From positions 1 through 64,000 of the forward strand of contig CAZICK010000007.1 in the NCBI GenBank assembly GCA_964537505.1: DNA of 64,000 bases. Reading direction: 5' to 3'. Numbering within the stretch: the first letter of the stretch is position 1; each line of letters opens with the position of its first letter. This document shows positions 17,224 through 26,865 of the stretch, piece by piece. The notes under the pieces were generated by a model. The model was not told the DNA's origin and did no database searches. It saw nothing but the letters and a program-made list of their open reading frames with translations. The translations under genes and the position numbers were made by a program. Source of the stretch: DAINBT01 sp036732785. Its GTDB lineage: Bacteria; Planctomycetota; Phycisphaerae; Sedimentisphaerales; SM23-30.

Positions 17224-17457
17224 GGAACTGGTCTTTTGTAGCGGAAAATGTGGATAGAAATCGCGACGAGATGGTCGCTGCCAGGGTGGAGACCCGGTAT
17301 ATGAGCTTAAGGATGAGCTATGTTTCTTAATGAGCATGTACTTAATGACAATGTATTAGTTGTCTGTGGGGTATGCGCATACGTTCTATTGGGTAATGTT
17401 CGGTTTTTTGCCTTTTACGTTTGGTCGGACCAGAATTTACTTGTATTGGAGAGAGTG

Positions 17458-17522
17458 TAAAAATCCATTTTTGCGTAACAGGCCCTGTTGAATAAAAATT
17501 GGGTTAAAAAAACTGCGAAAGT
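17458..17522 (+). repeat. 65-base dispersed repeat, copy A
   Basis: This 65-base segment matches the reverse complement of 43343-43407 with only 4 mismatches by eye. It contains the near-palindrome aacaggccctgtt at its centre. It sits between the sigma-54 promoter and the first gene, so it would lie in the 5' leader of the transcript. Confidence 0.85.
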
Positions 17523-17530
17523 AAATACCA

Positions 17531-17995
17531 ATGAGCGTGGGTCTTATTGTATCAAAACTGTTTGGTAACAATGCCGCTGCAGTTCAAACGGTAGCGGCAG
17601 CTTTCGTTGTTGTCGCGTTGAATGTGGGCACTATTTTGATGTTTGACGCTGTCAGCGGAGACCCTCAGTCGGCAGAGGGAACAGATACGATTGCCGCAAT
17701 ATCTGAAGGATCGATCCCTGAACAGCAGGTAACCGTGGAGCCTGAGCAGGTGGAGGCTGTTATTATGGTTGACGGTGGCGGATGTGTAGGTATCGGCGAA
17801 GAAATGATCTCCGATGGCGACGGTGATGAAGGTGTCCAGGACTCCGGGCAAGATCAACAGAGGGATTTTGAGCGGGGGGAGGAATCATCCGGTTCGGATA
17901 CGGAACCGGTAGAGATTACTGATCAGGGCAGCGTAACATCGGAGGTGCGTGTTCCAGAACGGCTTTTGGACAGAAGCCCATATCAGCCACCGTAA
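17531..17995 (+). CDS. Membrane-anchored acidic protein of unknown function
   Basis: A 154-residue protein not recognised as a known family. One hydrophobic segment at about residues 20-41 (VAAAFVVVALNVGTILMF) would anchor it in the inner membrane, and the rest is acidic and low in structure (DGDGDEGVQDSGQDQQ at about 94-110). It is the first gene of the exopolysaccharide run, 12-24 bases before the export lipoprotein gene, so it is likely co-transcribed with it. A secretion-complex accessory role is an inference from position. The start is the ATG at 17531; the upstream ribosome binding site is weak. Confidence 0.6.
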   Translation: MSVGLIVSKLFGNNAAAVQTVAAAFVVVALNVGTILMFDAVSGDPQSAEGTDTIAAISEGSIPEQQVTVEPEQVEAVIMVDGGGCVGIGEEMISDGDGDEGVQDSGQDQQRDFERGEESSGSDTEPVEITDQGSVTSEVRVPERLLDRSPYQPP

Positions 17996-18019
17996 TAGAA
18001 ACGTCGTGTGAGACAAGTG

Positions 18020-19198
18020 ATGAAACATGGATGTTTAATTAGTGTTCTTGCAACGGGAATGAGTTTTGGGATTGGCTTGTTGCTTGTTCCAGGGTGTGGT
18101 TCTGCGCCGGCCGATATGGCGATATGGCGAAGCCGATCTTTGTCCGGGGTTCATAATATAGATTTGCAGAGCAACAAGAACTCAAATGTTTCGGTTGTGG
18201 AGAAATTGTACCAGTTTGAGCGTGCCGGTCCTATTCGGCCGACTACAGATGTATCCGAGTTGATGAGGTCACGGCGAGTTACCGGTGGTTTGTACTGTGT
18301 AGTGCCTGGGGATGTGCTGGAGTTTCGGATGCCGGCGATATTACGGGTGGTCACGCCGGAGATGATCGATTCACTGGGACAGATAGAGCCTTATATTTGC
18401 CGGGTCACCTCATCGGGTACGATACCGATTCCCATCGTTGGGTCGATTATGGTGGCCGGTAGAAGTATCGATCAGGTTGAAGCGATGATCGCAAGTGCCT
18501 ACCATCCGAAATACGTTAATATGCCTCCTGCGGTGGTCGGCAAAGTGGTCAGCTATCGGGAAGCGAGAATTTCTATTCTCGGTGCAGTTAACGAACCAGG
18601 CAGTTACCTTTGTCACAGCGACGAGATGACGCTTGTCAATTTGATAATGAAGGCGAAAGGGATTGTGAACGATGGAGCCGCAGTGATTCGTATTTGTCGT
18701 GCCGGCGACGCTAACGGGAACAATACTGTAGTGTTGCCCGTTAAGGGATTGAATATTCCGTTTGCGGACGTGGCTTTGAACGAAGGAGATATTGTCGAAG
18801 TCGAGCAGCTCAACCCACAGGTATTTACCGTTATCGGTCTTGTTAACAAGAGCGGTGTTTTTTCTTATCCGCCGGGTGTGAGATACAATCTGATGCAGGC
18901 GTTGGCTTTTGCGGGTGGAGTCAACAAGATTGCCGCCCCGCGTTACGCGAGGGTGTACCGTCAATGTGCCGACGGTAGTGTAATTTCGGCGTCTTTCCGT
19001 CTTAAAGGCACTTCGCCTGAGGATGCAGCCAATCTTGTCATTAAGCCGGGCGATATTGTTGCGGTTGAGCAAACGTTCAGTACTCAGACGCGATTACTTT
19101 TTGCCCAGATATTTCGTGTTACTACTGGTCTTAACGCTTTTGCGACGTATCGTCTTGATACGTCTTTTGAAGATGCTACCAGCAGGAGCAATGATTAG
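18020..19198 (+). CDS. Wza-like polysaccharide export lipoprotein
   Basis: A 392-residue outer-membrane export protein. The signal peptide ends in a lipobox (LLVPGC). The Poly_export domain follows at about 85-175 (VVPGDVLEFRMPAILRV, GTIPIPIVGSIMVAGRS), then SLBB domains at about 180-260 (ARISILGAVNEPGSYL) and 270-360 (FTVIGLVNKSGVFSYPPG). This is the expected architecture for the outer-membrane channel of a Wzy-type export system, with a Wzc-like partner next. The ATG at 18020 is preferred; a GTG at 18008 adds 4 residues. Confidence 0.9.
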   Translation: MKHGCLISVLATGMSFGIGLLLVPGCGSAPADMAIWRSRSLSGVHNIDLQSNKNSNVSVVEKLYQFERAGPIRPTTDVSELMRSRRVTGGLYCVVPGDVLEFRMPAILRVVTPEMIDSLGQIEPYICRVTSSGTIPIPIVGSIMVAGRSIDQVEAMIASAYHPKYVNMPPAVVGKVVSYREARISILGAVNEPGSYLCHSDEMTLVNLIMKAKGIVNDGAAVIRICRAGDANGNNTVVLPVKGLNIPFADVALNEGDIVEVEQLNPQVFTVIGLVNKSGVFSYPPGVRYNLMQALAFAGGVNKIAAPRYARVYRQCADGSVISASFRLKGTSPEDAANLVIKPGDIVAVEQTFSTQTRLLFAQIFRVTTGLNAFATYRLDTSFEDATSRSND

Positions 19199-19270
19199 GA
19201 GCAGTAGAAGCGTTTGGTTTACGCATGTATATAAAAAATATGGCAGGTGAGATGTGTGTGAGTAGTTAAT

Positions 19271-21568
19271 TTGAAGTCTTACAAGGCTAAGACAATTGAA
19301 AACGAAAGCCATTTAGTATCAGTTCCGAGAACCGGTGAGTTTTTCGGCGAGGGGCTGATTCATGTAATATGGCAGCGTAGATTGATTGTACTGCTGGCCG
19401 TGGTCATTACGGTCGGAGCGACTCTTGTCTATCTGACCCGTGTCACGCCCGTCTATACGAGCACTTCGCGGCTATATGTGGAGCAAACCGGTCCTGAGAT
19501 CATCACCGAGCAGGAAGGGGTTATGACCCAATCGAAGAACTATCTGCACACCCAGAAGGAATTACTAAGATCGACGCCGATTCTTGCTCTCGTCGCAGAC
19601 GATCCGGCCATCAGGCAGATGAAAACATTACGCCGGGTCAGTAATATCATTGCTTATCTGAAAGGGAGACTGAATGTTACCGTCGGCAACAGAGACGACC
19701 TTATCAGTGTTTCGTTCGATAGTCCGTATCCCCAGGAGGCGGCTCAACTGGTCAATGCGGTAGTGGATTCCTACATTACTAATCAATCTACCAGCAAGCG
19801 CAGCAGTTCCAGAGACGTGCTGAAAATACTCTACGAGGGCAAGGTCCGGCGTGATAAAGAATCAGACGAAAAGCTTCGCGCCTTATTGGAGTTTACCCGC
19901 GTCAACGGGGTTATATCTCTGGAAAACAGTGACGACAATATTATCGTGCATCGTCTTGGTCGTCTCTGCGATGTTCTGACGGAAGTCCAACTGGAAATTA
20001 TGGCGGTCAAAGCAGATTATATCGCTGTCAACGCGATAATGGGTGACGCTGAGCAAGTTAAACACTTTCTCAATTCCCATCGTGGTCAGGGCGAGTATCT
20101 GTCTTCGAGGAGCCAGTACGATCAACTGGGCAAAGAGATGGATGGGCTTCAGGAGCAATTGAAAACTCTGCTGCAGTTGGGTACTTGCGATCTTCCAGCC
20201 GTCCAGACAATCGAGATAGAAATTGCTCGACTGAAACGACGTATTACCGAGGAGGAAAACAACCTTATCCAGGGATACCGGGCCTTTCTTGTCCAGCGGT
20301 GGACCGCTGCCCTGCAAAAAGAAGCGGGAATTCGTGATTCTCTGGAAAAGCAGCAGAAGCTGGCATTGGAGCTTAACGCCAAGGCGGCGGAATATGCCAT
20401 GCTGAAATCGGACCTCGATCGGTCCAAGAAGTTATGTGATGAGATCGACAATCGCATCAAGAATTCCAACGTAACCGAAGATACCGGCGCTCTTAATATC
20501 AGCATTGTGGAAATAGCGCGTCCCGCAGATCGTGCTACGTTTCCCCAGAAAGATCGCTTTGTGGCGGTATCGTTGGTTTTGGGACTGATGCTGGGGCTGG
20601 TTCTGGCGTTGTTGTGCGACTGGATGGATCATCGGCTTCGCAGCGCCGATGAGATTTCTGTTTTGCTTGGGGTGCCGGTGCTTGGCGCCGTTCCCACCAT
20701 GTCTGGGAATGAATCGAACCTGACCCGAGGCCAAAAGGTATTTCTTGAGCCGGTTTGTCCGGCGGCCGAGGCATATCGTGCGATTCGCACCGCCATTTAT
20801 TTTGGCGCAGGCTGGGACAAGGTCAAGACGATTCTGGTTACGTCTGCGTCAGAAGGGGACGGCAAAACCACGGTCATCAGTAATTTGGCTGCGGCCATGG
20901 CACAGTCCGGTCAGCGTACACTTATTATCGACGCGGACTTCCGCAAACCGATGCAGCACAAGATTTTCAAGATTAATCGGCTTGACGGTCTCTCTGGTGT
21001 GCTGTCCGGGAAGTGTCAACTGGATCAGGCCATTGAGTCCACTGTTGTTAGCGGTCTGGATATACTGCCAAGTGGCGTGGTGACAGCCAATCCCTCAGAA
21101 ATGCTCAGCAGTGGGGGGTTCATGGGTGTACTTGAAGAAGTTTCTCAAATGTATGATCGGATACTTATCGACTCCCCCCCGGTTCTGAACGTTACCGACT
21201 CCTGTATCCTGGGAGCGATATGCGATGGGGCCGTTTTGGTGGTTCATGCAGAAAAGACCGCCCGCAAGTCCGCTGAGCAGGCCTGTGATAATCTGTTTAG
21301 TGTTGGGACAAATGTACTTGGAGTAGTGGTTAACGATGTGTCCCCTGCCAAGAATCGTTATGGTTATTACGGCAGCTACAAATACTATTCGTACCGCTAT
21401 GGGGACAGTTCTACTGGCAGAGAATCACCAGAAGATATGTCTCCAAAACCCGTAGTAATCAAGACGCAAGCGGAAAATATCAATCAGTACCGCGGTCCGT
21501 CTCGAAATGAAAAGAAACTGTCAAGGTCCAGCGGGACGGCAAAAAGCGATACCGACAAGAATGAGTGA
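19271..21568 (+). CDS. Wzc-like chain-length regulator and tyrosine kinase
   Basis: A 765-residue inner-membrane protein that controls chain length and links polymerisation to export. The N-terminal Wzz domain starts after a membrane segment at about 37-57, with long periplasmic coiled coils (about 180-400) and a second membrane segment at about 433-453. The cytoplasmic BY-kinase domain has Walker A (SASEGDGKTT, about 520-530), Walker A' (LIIDADFRKP, about 551-560) and Walker B (ILIDSPPVL, about 630). The C-terminal tyrosine cluster (about 696-713) is the usual autophosphorylation site. The start is TTG at 19271 because the only nearby ATG is closed by a stop; this is uncertain. Confidence 0.9.
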   Translation: MKSYKAKTIENESHLVSVPRTGEFFGEGLIHVIWQRRLIVLLAVVITVGATLVYLTRVTPVYTSTSRLYVEQTGPEIITEQEGVMTQSKNYLHTQKELLRSTPILALVADDPAIRQMKTLRRVSNIIAYLKGRLNVTVGNRDDLISVSFDSPYPQEAAQLVNAVVDSYITNQSTSKRSSSRDVLKILYEGKVRRDKESDEKLRALLEFTRVNGVISLENSDDNIIVHRLGRLCDVLTEVQLEIMAVKADYIAVNAIMGDAEQVKHFLNSHRGQGEYLSSRSQYDQLGKEMDGLQEQLKTLLQLGTCDLPAVQTIEIEIARLKRRITEEENNLIQGYRAFLVQRWTAALQKEAGIRDSLEKQQKLALELNAKAAEYAMLKSDLDRSKKLCDEIDNRIKNSNVTEDTGALNISIVEIARPADRATFPQKDRFVAVSLVLGLMLGLVLALLCDWMDHRLRSADEISVLLGVPVLGAVPTMSGNESNLTRGQKVFLEPVCPAAEAYRAIRTAIYFGAGWDKVKTILVTSASEGDGKTTVISNLAAAMAQSGQRTLIIDADFRKPMQHKIFKINRLDGLSGVLSGKCQLDQAIESTVVSGLDILPSGVVTANPSEMLSSGGFMGVLEEVSQMYDRILIDSPPVLNVTDSCILGAICDGAVLVVHAEKTARKSAEQACDNLFSVGTNVLGVVVNDVSPAKNRYGYYGSYKYYSYRYGDSSTGRESPEDMSPKPVVIKTQAENINQYRGPSRNEKKLSRSSGTAKSDTDKNE

Positions 21569-24144
21569 AAATGAATAGTAAAATGTTATCAGAAGACATC
21601 GAAAATAATTTGAAGGCAACCGACATGCCGGTTTCGTCAGAACAAGTATGCCTGTTTGATCGTGTCATCGAAGCTTTGATGATCGGTCTGTTGTTTTTCA
21701 TGCCTCTTGCCCTTGGAGTCGTTCATGCCTGGAGCGAGCAGGTAATTATTGTGTTTGCCGGCGCCATGGCGTTTTGTCTGGCTCTTAAGTTTGCTGTCAG
21801 GAAAGAAGCCAAGCCGGTCTGGACGTGGGCATATATACCGATGGTACTGTTTGTCCTTGCGGTTGTTATTCAACTGGCGTCTCTTGGCAGCCGGCTGGTG
21901 AGAATCGTCTCGCCCAATACCGCGGCGATGAAAACGGCTCTCCTGGGCGATCTGCCCAATATGCCCGAGATACGAGATTCAATGACGCTGAGTTTTTATC
22001 CCTGGGCGACCGGTCGTGAACTGTGCCTGGTCCTGGTGGTGGTGACGGTTTTTATCGTGGTAGTCAACGTTTATCGCAGCGAACAACAGATCAAGCGGTT
22101 GCTGGGCGTTATTGCCCTGGTCGGCGGCGGCATAGCGGTGCTGGCCCTGGCGGGCGGGCTGTTCGGCAACGGTAAGATTTACTGGTTGATACCTTCAGGT
22201 CATAAGGTTACATACTCGGGTTCCTTCATCAACCATAGTCATTACGGTCAGTTTATGAATCTTTCAATTGGCGCAGCTTTTGGGTTGTTGTTGGTAAAAC
22301 TGCAGGAAAAGTTTTCGCACCACAGGATTAAGTCGCCTATCGCTGTAACGAGATCGGACAAAGGCGGTATGCGAGTTGTCTGGCTTTTGACGATAATGAT
22401 CATAATCGGCATCGCTAGTATTTTCGCTTCGCTGACGCGTGGGGGCATGATTAGTTTTCTGATTGCCGGGGCCTTTACAACGATAGTCTTAACCAGGAAT
22501 CGCCGACCGAACGGTCGAAACTGGATTATGGCTGTGATAGCATTGGGAGCGTTTGTCTGCATACTCTATGTCGGTTTCGAGGCGGTATATGATCGGCTGG
22601 CTACCTTACGGGATGTGGACAAGTACGAAGACCGCTGGGGCGTTGTCAAGGACCTTATACCGTTGGCGTGTCAGTTTCCTCTTTTGGGTACGGGTCTGGG
22701 TTCGCTGGAAATGGTCTATCAGATATTTGACAGATCGATGAGTTCCAAGCTGATGGTTCATGCGGACAATGAGTACATCCAAACGATAGTAGAGATGGGT
22801 ATGATCGGCATGAATCTGGTGGTAATTTTCGCGGTTATTGTCTGGTACAATTATTACCGCATTGTCAGGCATGTTCGTGTGCCGATCCGCTGGGCGGCCT
22901 TTGGTCTGGGATTTGGCGTTTTGGCAGTAATGCTTCACAGCTTTAGTGACTATGGTCAACACGTGCCGGCCAATGCGTGTTTGTCGGCGGTGTTCTGCGG
23001 ATTGATAATCAACCTGGCCCGTATGGGCCGCGGTCGTCAGGATGTCGGTGTAGATAATGAACCGCAAGTACAAGTTGCTGTCCGAGGCGGTTGGCGTTTA
23101 TTGCGTGTCGGTCTGCTTATTAGTGTGGCGGCTGGGTGGAGCTGGTTGCTGGTTGGTGCCGACAAGGCCCGCAGGGCTGAGAGTTGCTGGAAACAGGCAC
23201 TGCAAATCGAGAATAAACTTACCGCCGTCAAAACAGATTCCGGGACCGATCAGACGGATCACAAATGGCAGGGCGGCAGTGAAGAATATGCCGCCTTAAT
23301 CCAGTATGCGTTAAAGGCCGTTTGTTATCAACCTCATAATGTTAAATACAGATATTGGCTGAACGTTTATCGGTGGCAATCCCTGAGCCGGGAAGATATC
23401 AGTTCAACCGAGTATAACAATGTCACGGCCCAAATCGTTGCCGATTTTCACCACAGCCGTGCATTGTGTGCGACATTCGGCCCGACATATTGTCTGGCCG
23501 GTCAGTTGGAAAAGTATATTTTGGGTTCTCCGGCGGGCGCCAAACATATTCGGCAGGGTTACTATCTGATGGGCAATGACGCTACGGCCTGTTTTACCGC
23601 TACGTTGCTGGATGTAGAGGAAGGTCGCTTTGCGGAATCGCTGAGGAAATTTCACCGCTATCTGCTGTTAAAAGGTTCGTTTGACGATGTGATCGATGTT
23701 TACGTTAATCAAGAAGATCGGCCGGACCTGGCGGTTTCTGCCGCGGGGAATGATGTCCGTCGTCTTATTTGTTTGTCAACGGTTCTGGAACGCAGCGATA
23801 AGCATCGTAATCTGGCGGAAACGATACAAAAAAAGATTATTGACCTGCTCAAAAGACAATGCGAACAATCGGACGTATCGGCAGCGACGCTGGCTTATCT
23901 GGCGCGTGTCTATTACAAACAGGAAAAATATGATTTGGCAATAGAGTATTTTCGCCAGGCGATTGCCCTTGATTATGGGCAGGTCCAATGGCGAATATCG
24001 CTTGCCCGGATGTTGGCTGAGGTGAATCGTGTTCCCGAAGCAATCCACGAAGCGCAGGTGTGCCTGCGGCTGGAGCCGCAGATGGAAGCGGCCAAAAAAT
24101 TATTGGCGAGTTTGGCCGTTATACCCAACGCACGGACGAATTGA
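21565..24144 (+). CDS. O-antigen ligase/polymerase family protein with TPR tail
   Basis: An 859-residue multi-spanning membrane protein of the Wzy_C/O-antigen ligase family. About 11 hydrophobic segments fill residues 30-500, with the family loop around 210-330 (YSGSFINHSHYGQFMNLS, then ASLTRGGMISFLIAG) and PLLGTGLGSLEMVY at about 373. The C-terminal 250 residues contain TPR repeats (AYLARVYYKQEKYDLAIEYF). It polymerises or ligates lipid-linked repeat units. The GTG at 21565 overlaps the kinase stop; an ATG two codons later is equally possible. It is one of two such proteins in the run (see 41024). Confidence 0.85.
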   Translation: MKMNSKMLSEDIENNLKATDMPVSSEQVCLFDRVIEALMIGLLFFMPLALGVVHAWSEQVIIVFAGAMAFCLALKFAVRKEAKPVWTWAYIPMVLFVLAVVIQLASLGSRLVRIVSPNTAAMKTALLGDLPNMPEIRDSMTLSFYPWATGRELCLVLVVVTVFIVVVNVYRSEQQIKRLLGVIALVGGGIAVLALAGGLFGNGKIYWLIPSGHKVTYSGSFINHSHYGQFMNLSIGAAFGLLLVKLQEKFSHHRIKSPIAVTRSDKGGMRVVWLLTIMIIIGIASIFASLTRGGMISFLIAGAFTTIVLTRNRRPNGRNWIMAVIALGAFVCILYVGFEAVYDRLATLRDVDKYEDRWGVVKDLIPLACQFPLLGTGLGSLEMVYQIFDRSMSSKLMVHADNEYIQTIVEMGMIGMNLVVIFAVIVWYNYYRIVRHVRVPIRWAAFGLGFGVLAVMLHSFSDYGQHVPANACLSAVFCGLIINLARMGRGRQDVGVDNEPQVQVAVRGGWRLLRVGLLISVAAGWSWLLVGADKARRAESCWKQALQIENKLTAVKTDSGTDQTDHKWQGGSEEYAALIQYALKAVCYQPHNVKYRYWLNVYRWQSLSREDISSTEYNNVTAQIVADFHHSRALCATFGPTYCLAGQLEKYILGSPAGAKHIRQGYYLMGNDATACFTATLLDVEEGRFAESLRKFHRYLLLKGSFDDVIDVYVNQEDRPDLAVSAAGNDVRRLICLSTVLERSDKHRNLAETIQKKIIDLLKRQCEQSDVSAATLAYLARVYYKQEKYDLAIEYFRQAIALDYGQVQWRISLARMLAEVNRVPEAIHEAQVCLRLEPQMEAAKKLLASLAVIPNARTN

Positions 24145-24411
24145 CCCGGGAAACCGGGATGTTGTTGATGATGTTAAAATTCAGGTTTCGGATGCGGATG
24201 TATCGAACCTGAAAAAATAGCGACGAAGGCCCCGGCTTGTCAGGGTCGCAAAAGCGCCGAGAGCGAAGATGGCCTGACACCGACGGGGACGGAGTTTGCC
24301 CCGATCGGCATCGTAGATTACAAGTTTTATGTTTATATTTGTTGTGGCCGATCACTGAGACGTGCAGTTTGAGTTTGCAACACATTGTTTTTTTGTAAAG
24401 GATGGATTTGT

Positions 24412-25956
24412 ATGACTACTTATTTGCTTGTTTATTTCGGATCGGTTCTGCTGGCAGCCTTGTGCACTCCTGTGATGATATTTGCCGCCCGCTCACTGAA
24501 TATCTATGATGACATGAATGTTCGCAAGGTGCATGCCAAGGCAATTCCGCGTATCGGCGGCGTAACAATTGTGCTGTCAATGCTGGGGTTGACAATACCA
24601 GTTCTTATGCTGAATAATTTTGTAGGCAAGAGTTTTCGTGAGGTTCAGCTCAAGATAATCGTACTGTTGGCCGGGGGCGTTTTAGTTTTTGCGATGGGGC
24701 TGGTCGATGATCTGTGTCGTTTGAGGGTTCGCACAAAGTTTCTGTCGCAACTTGTCGTAGCCGTGGCGGTATGTGCCTTCGGCATTCGCATAGAAAGCGT
24801 TTCTTTGGTCGATTGGTTTACGCTTTCTTTCGGCTGGTTTTCCTGGCCGATCACGATTTTATGGATTGTCGGTATTACTAATGCTGTCAACCTGATCGAC
24901 GGTCTCGATGGATTGGCGGCCGGGATTTCCGCCATTGCCTGTGGCGTCATTGCGGTGTTTGCCATTTATTCGGGACAACCGGTCATGGCGGTACTGATGC
25001 TGGCGTTGCTGGGCAGTCTTACCGGATTTTTGTTTTTCAATTTTAATCCGGCGAGGATATTTATGGGTGACTGTGGCAGTATGTTTCTGGGTTTTATGTT
25101 GGCGACGTCCAGCGTTCTGTGCGCTACCAAGAGCGCGACGTTTGTGGGCCTGGCCCTTCCGACACTGGCTTTAGGGATACCTATTTTCGATACTCTTTTC
25201 AGTATGCTGCGTCGTTTTCTGGAACGGCGTTCGATTTTCTCTCCGGACCGCAGCCACTTTCACCATCGATTGCTCGATATGGGACTGCATCAACGTCATG
25301 TGGTCCTTCTAATCTATACTTTGACGCTCGTGATTGCGGGCCTGGGAATGTTCATGATGGCTACGCGTAATACCGGTACGATTGTCATATTTATCTGTGC
25401 ACTGGTTTTGCTGCTGCTGGTGTTTCGGATATTCGGCGCGGTACGGCTGGGCGAGATCATTAATAAGCTGCAGCACAACCGGAATCTGGTCATTCAAACC
25501 AAAGGAGACAAGCGTGATTTCGATATTGCTCAACTACAGCTTCGTTTGGCCGTCACGTTCGACCAGTGGTGGCATGGAGTTCAAAGTGCCGCTGACCGAA
25601 TGGAGTGTTCCTGGGTGATGCTACCTCTTCAAAGTCGCGACGGAAGTAAAAAGACACTGCTGTGGCGCAGCAAGGGGCCGGAACCAGCTCCTGAGAAGCT
25701 GCTGGAAATGACCTTACCCTTACGCCAGCGACGCGCCAACGAATCGTTGCGGATAGTAGTGGCTGTCAAGGTTAACGGTTCTCTGGAATCGGCCGGCAAT
25801 CGTGCGGCGCTGTTCAGCCGTCTTATCGATGAACACAATCTGGAAAACCTGTCCACGGCGGTACCGGATATCAATTGGCTGGAAATTTGGACTGGACAAT
25901 CAAGTTCCGGCGATGCCGTCAAACCTTCAAAACGAAAATATATTACCATTAGCTGA
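24412..25956 (+). CDS. WecA-like undecaprenyl-phosphate sugar-1-phosphate transferase
   Basis: A 514-residue member of the MraY/WecA family that starts the repeat unit by moving a HexNAc-1-phosphate, usually GlcNAc, to undecaprenyl phosphate. The catalytic motifs are present: LVDDLCRLR at about 97-105, NAVNLIDGLDGLAAG at about 156-170, GDCGSMFLG at about 220-228, and the late DRSHFHHRLLDMG at about 279-291. About ten membrane segments are seen. The C-terminal 150 residues are soluble and beyond the usual family length. The ATG at 24412 has aaagga upstream; the longer frame from 24385 is unsupported. Confidence 0.88.
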   Translation: MTTYLLVYFGSVLLAALCTPVMIFAARSLNIYDDMNVRKVHAKAIPRIGGVTIVLSMLGLTIPVLMLNNFVGKSFREVQLKIIVLLAGGVLVFAMGLVDDLCRLRVRTKFLSQLVVAVAVCAFGIRIESVSLVDWFTLSFGWFSWPITILWIVGITNAVNLIDGLDGLAAGISAIACGVIAVFAIYSGQPVMAVLMLALLGSLTGFLFFNFNPARIFMGDCGSMFLGFMLATSSVLCATKSATFVGLALPTLALGIPIFDTLFSMLRRFLERRSIFSPDRSHFHHRLLDMGLHQRHVVLLIYTLTLVIAGLGMFMMATRNTGTIVIFICALVLLLLVFRIFGAVRLGEIINKLQHNRNLVIQTKGDKRDFDIAQLQLRLAVTFDQWWHGVQSAADRMECSWVMLPLQSRDGSKKTLLWRSKGPEPAPEKLLEMTLPLRQRRANESLRIVVAVKVNGSLESAGNRAALFSRLIDEHNLENLSTAVPDINWLEIWTGQSSSGDAVKPSKRKYITIS

Positions 25957-26030
25957 AAGTAGAAGACTGGTTGTCTGTGCTGAAGACTACGGCAGTTCAA
26001 ATTGGGCATAAATATTTTGACGGGGCAAAC

Positions 26031-26864
26031 ATGCCATTAGAAACAGAGTTGAGCCTTGTAAAATCCGCTGCGCGTCTGGCAGGTGAGGCGATTTTGCGAA
26101 TCGCTCAAGAAGATTTCGAAACGAATCAAAAAAAAGATCGTAGTTTTGTCACTGCCGCTGATCTGGAGGCAAATCGTATTCTAAAAAATCTGTTGACTGT
26201 GGAATTTCCCGAATATGGATGGCTCTCAGAAGAGACAAGCGATGACCATAAACGGCTGGGTCAGCAGCGTGTCTGGATTGTGGACCCTGTGGACGGTACG
26301 CGGGAATTTGTTAAGAAGATTCCGGAGTTCGCTGTTTCCGTGGCGTTGGTCGAGCAGAACAGGGTGGTTTTGGGTGTAGTGTATAATCCTTCGACAGGAG
26401 AGCTTTTCGAAGCAGTACGAAACAGTGGAGCAAAGCTTAACGGTCAGGTAATTATGTCTGACCATTCGCTGGGTGCCAAACCGATAGTGGAAGCCAGCCG
26501 ATCGGATCTCAAAAAGGGGAAGTTCGAGTTTTTGGAAACTTTGATGGAGATCAATCCCTGCGGGTCAATCGCTTATAAGCTGGCCCGGGTGGCTGCCGGC
26601 CGGGCCGATGGGGTGCTCAGCCTTACCCCGAAAAACGAATGGGACATTGCCGCTGGGGTGTTACTGGTCGAAGAGGCGGGCGGAAAGGCGCGGCGGTGCT
26701 CCGGTGAGCCGTTTGTTTTCAATCAGCGACAGACGCTCGTTGACGGTATTATTGCCGCCAGTGCGACCGCATACGATACAATTCGAGAGATAGTCAGGCA
26801 TCAAGAGATAATCGAAACAGTACAAATAGAAACATGTGATAAACCCATTGATGTGGAGATATGA
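26031..26864 (+). CDS. cysQ: CysQ-like 3'(2'),5'-bisphosphate nucleotidase
   Basis: A 277-residue inositol-monophosphatase-fold enzyme that would remove the 3'-phosphate from PAP, the by-product of sulfotransferases, and so relieve their inhibition. Metal-binding motifs are WLSEET at about 64-69, VDPVDGTREFV at about 84-94, and WDIAAGVLLVEEAGG at about 204-218. The neighbours make APS, PAPS and a sulfotransferase, which supports the PAP role over inositol phosphatase. The start ATG at 26031 fits the family; a TTG at 25971 would add 20 residues. Confidence 0.8.
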   Translation: MPLETELSLVKSAARLAGEAILRIAQEDFETNQKKDRSFVTAADLEANRILKNLLTVEFPEYGWLSEETSDDHKRLGQQRVWIVDPVDGTREFVKKIPEFAVSVALVEQNRVVLGVVYNPSTGELFEAVRNSGAKLNGQVIMSDHSLGAKPIVEASRSDLKKGKFEFLETLMEINPCGSIAYKLARVAAGRADGVLSLTPKNEWDIAAGVLLVEEAGGKARRCSGEPFVFNQRQTLVDGIIAASATAYDTIREIVRHQEIIETVQIETCDKPIDVEI

Positions 26865-26865
26865 T

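Larger units (their letters stand above)
16548..17530. other. Long intergenic region before the exopolysaccharide run
   Basis: About 980 bases lie between the divergent flagellin gene and the first gene of the large + strand run. It contains an inverted repeat ttaactt...aagttaa at 16651-16677, a hairpin on the minus strand at 16727-16773, a sigma-54 promoter match (17208-17223), and one copy of a 65-base dispersed repeat (17458-17522). A 67-residue frame at 16895-17098 shows no signal or family pattern and was not called. Confidence 0.6.

Noticed and set aside
24145..24213. Possible frame-shifted tail (protein-like reading after the ligase stop)
   Set aside because: The reading DDVKIQVSDADVSNLKK looks protein-like but has no family match by eye and no start; it may be chance or a remnant.
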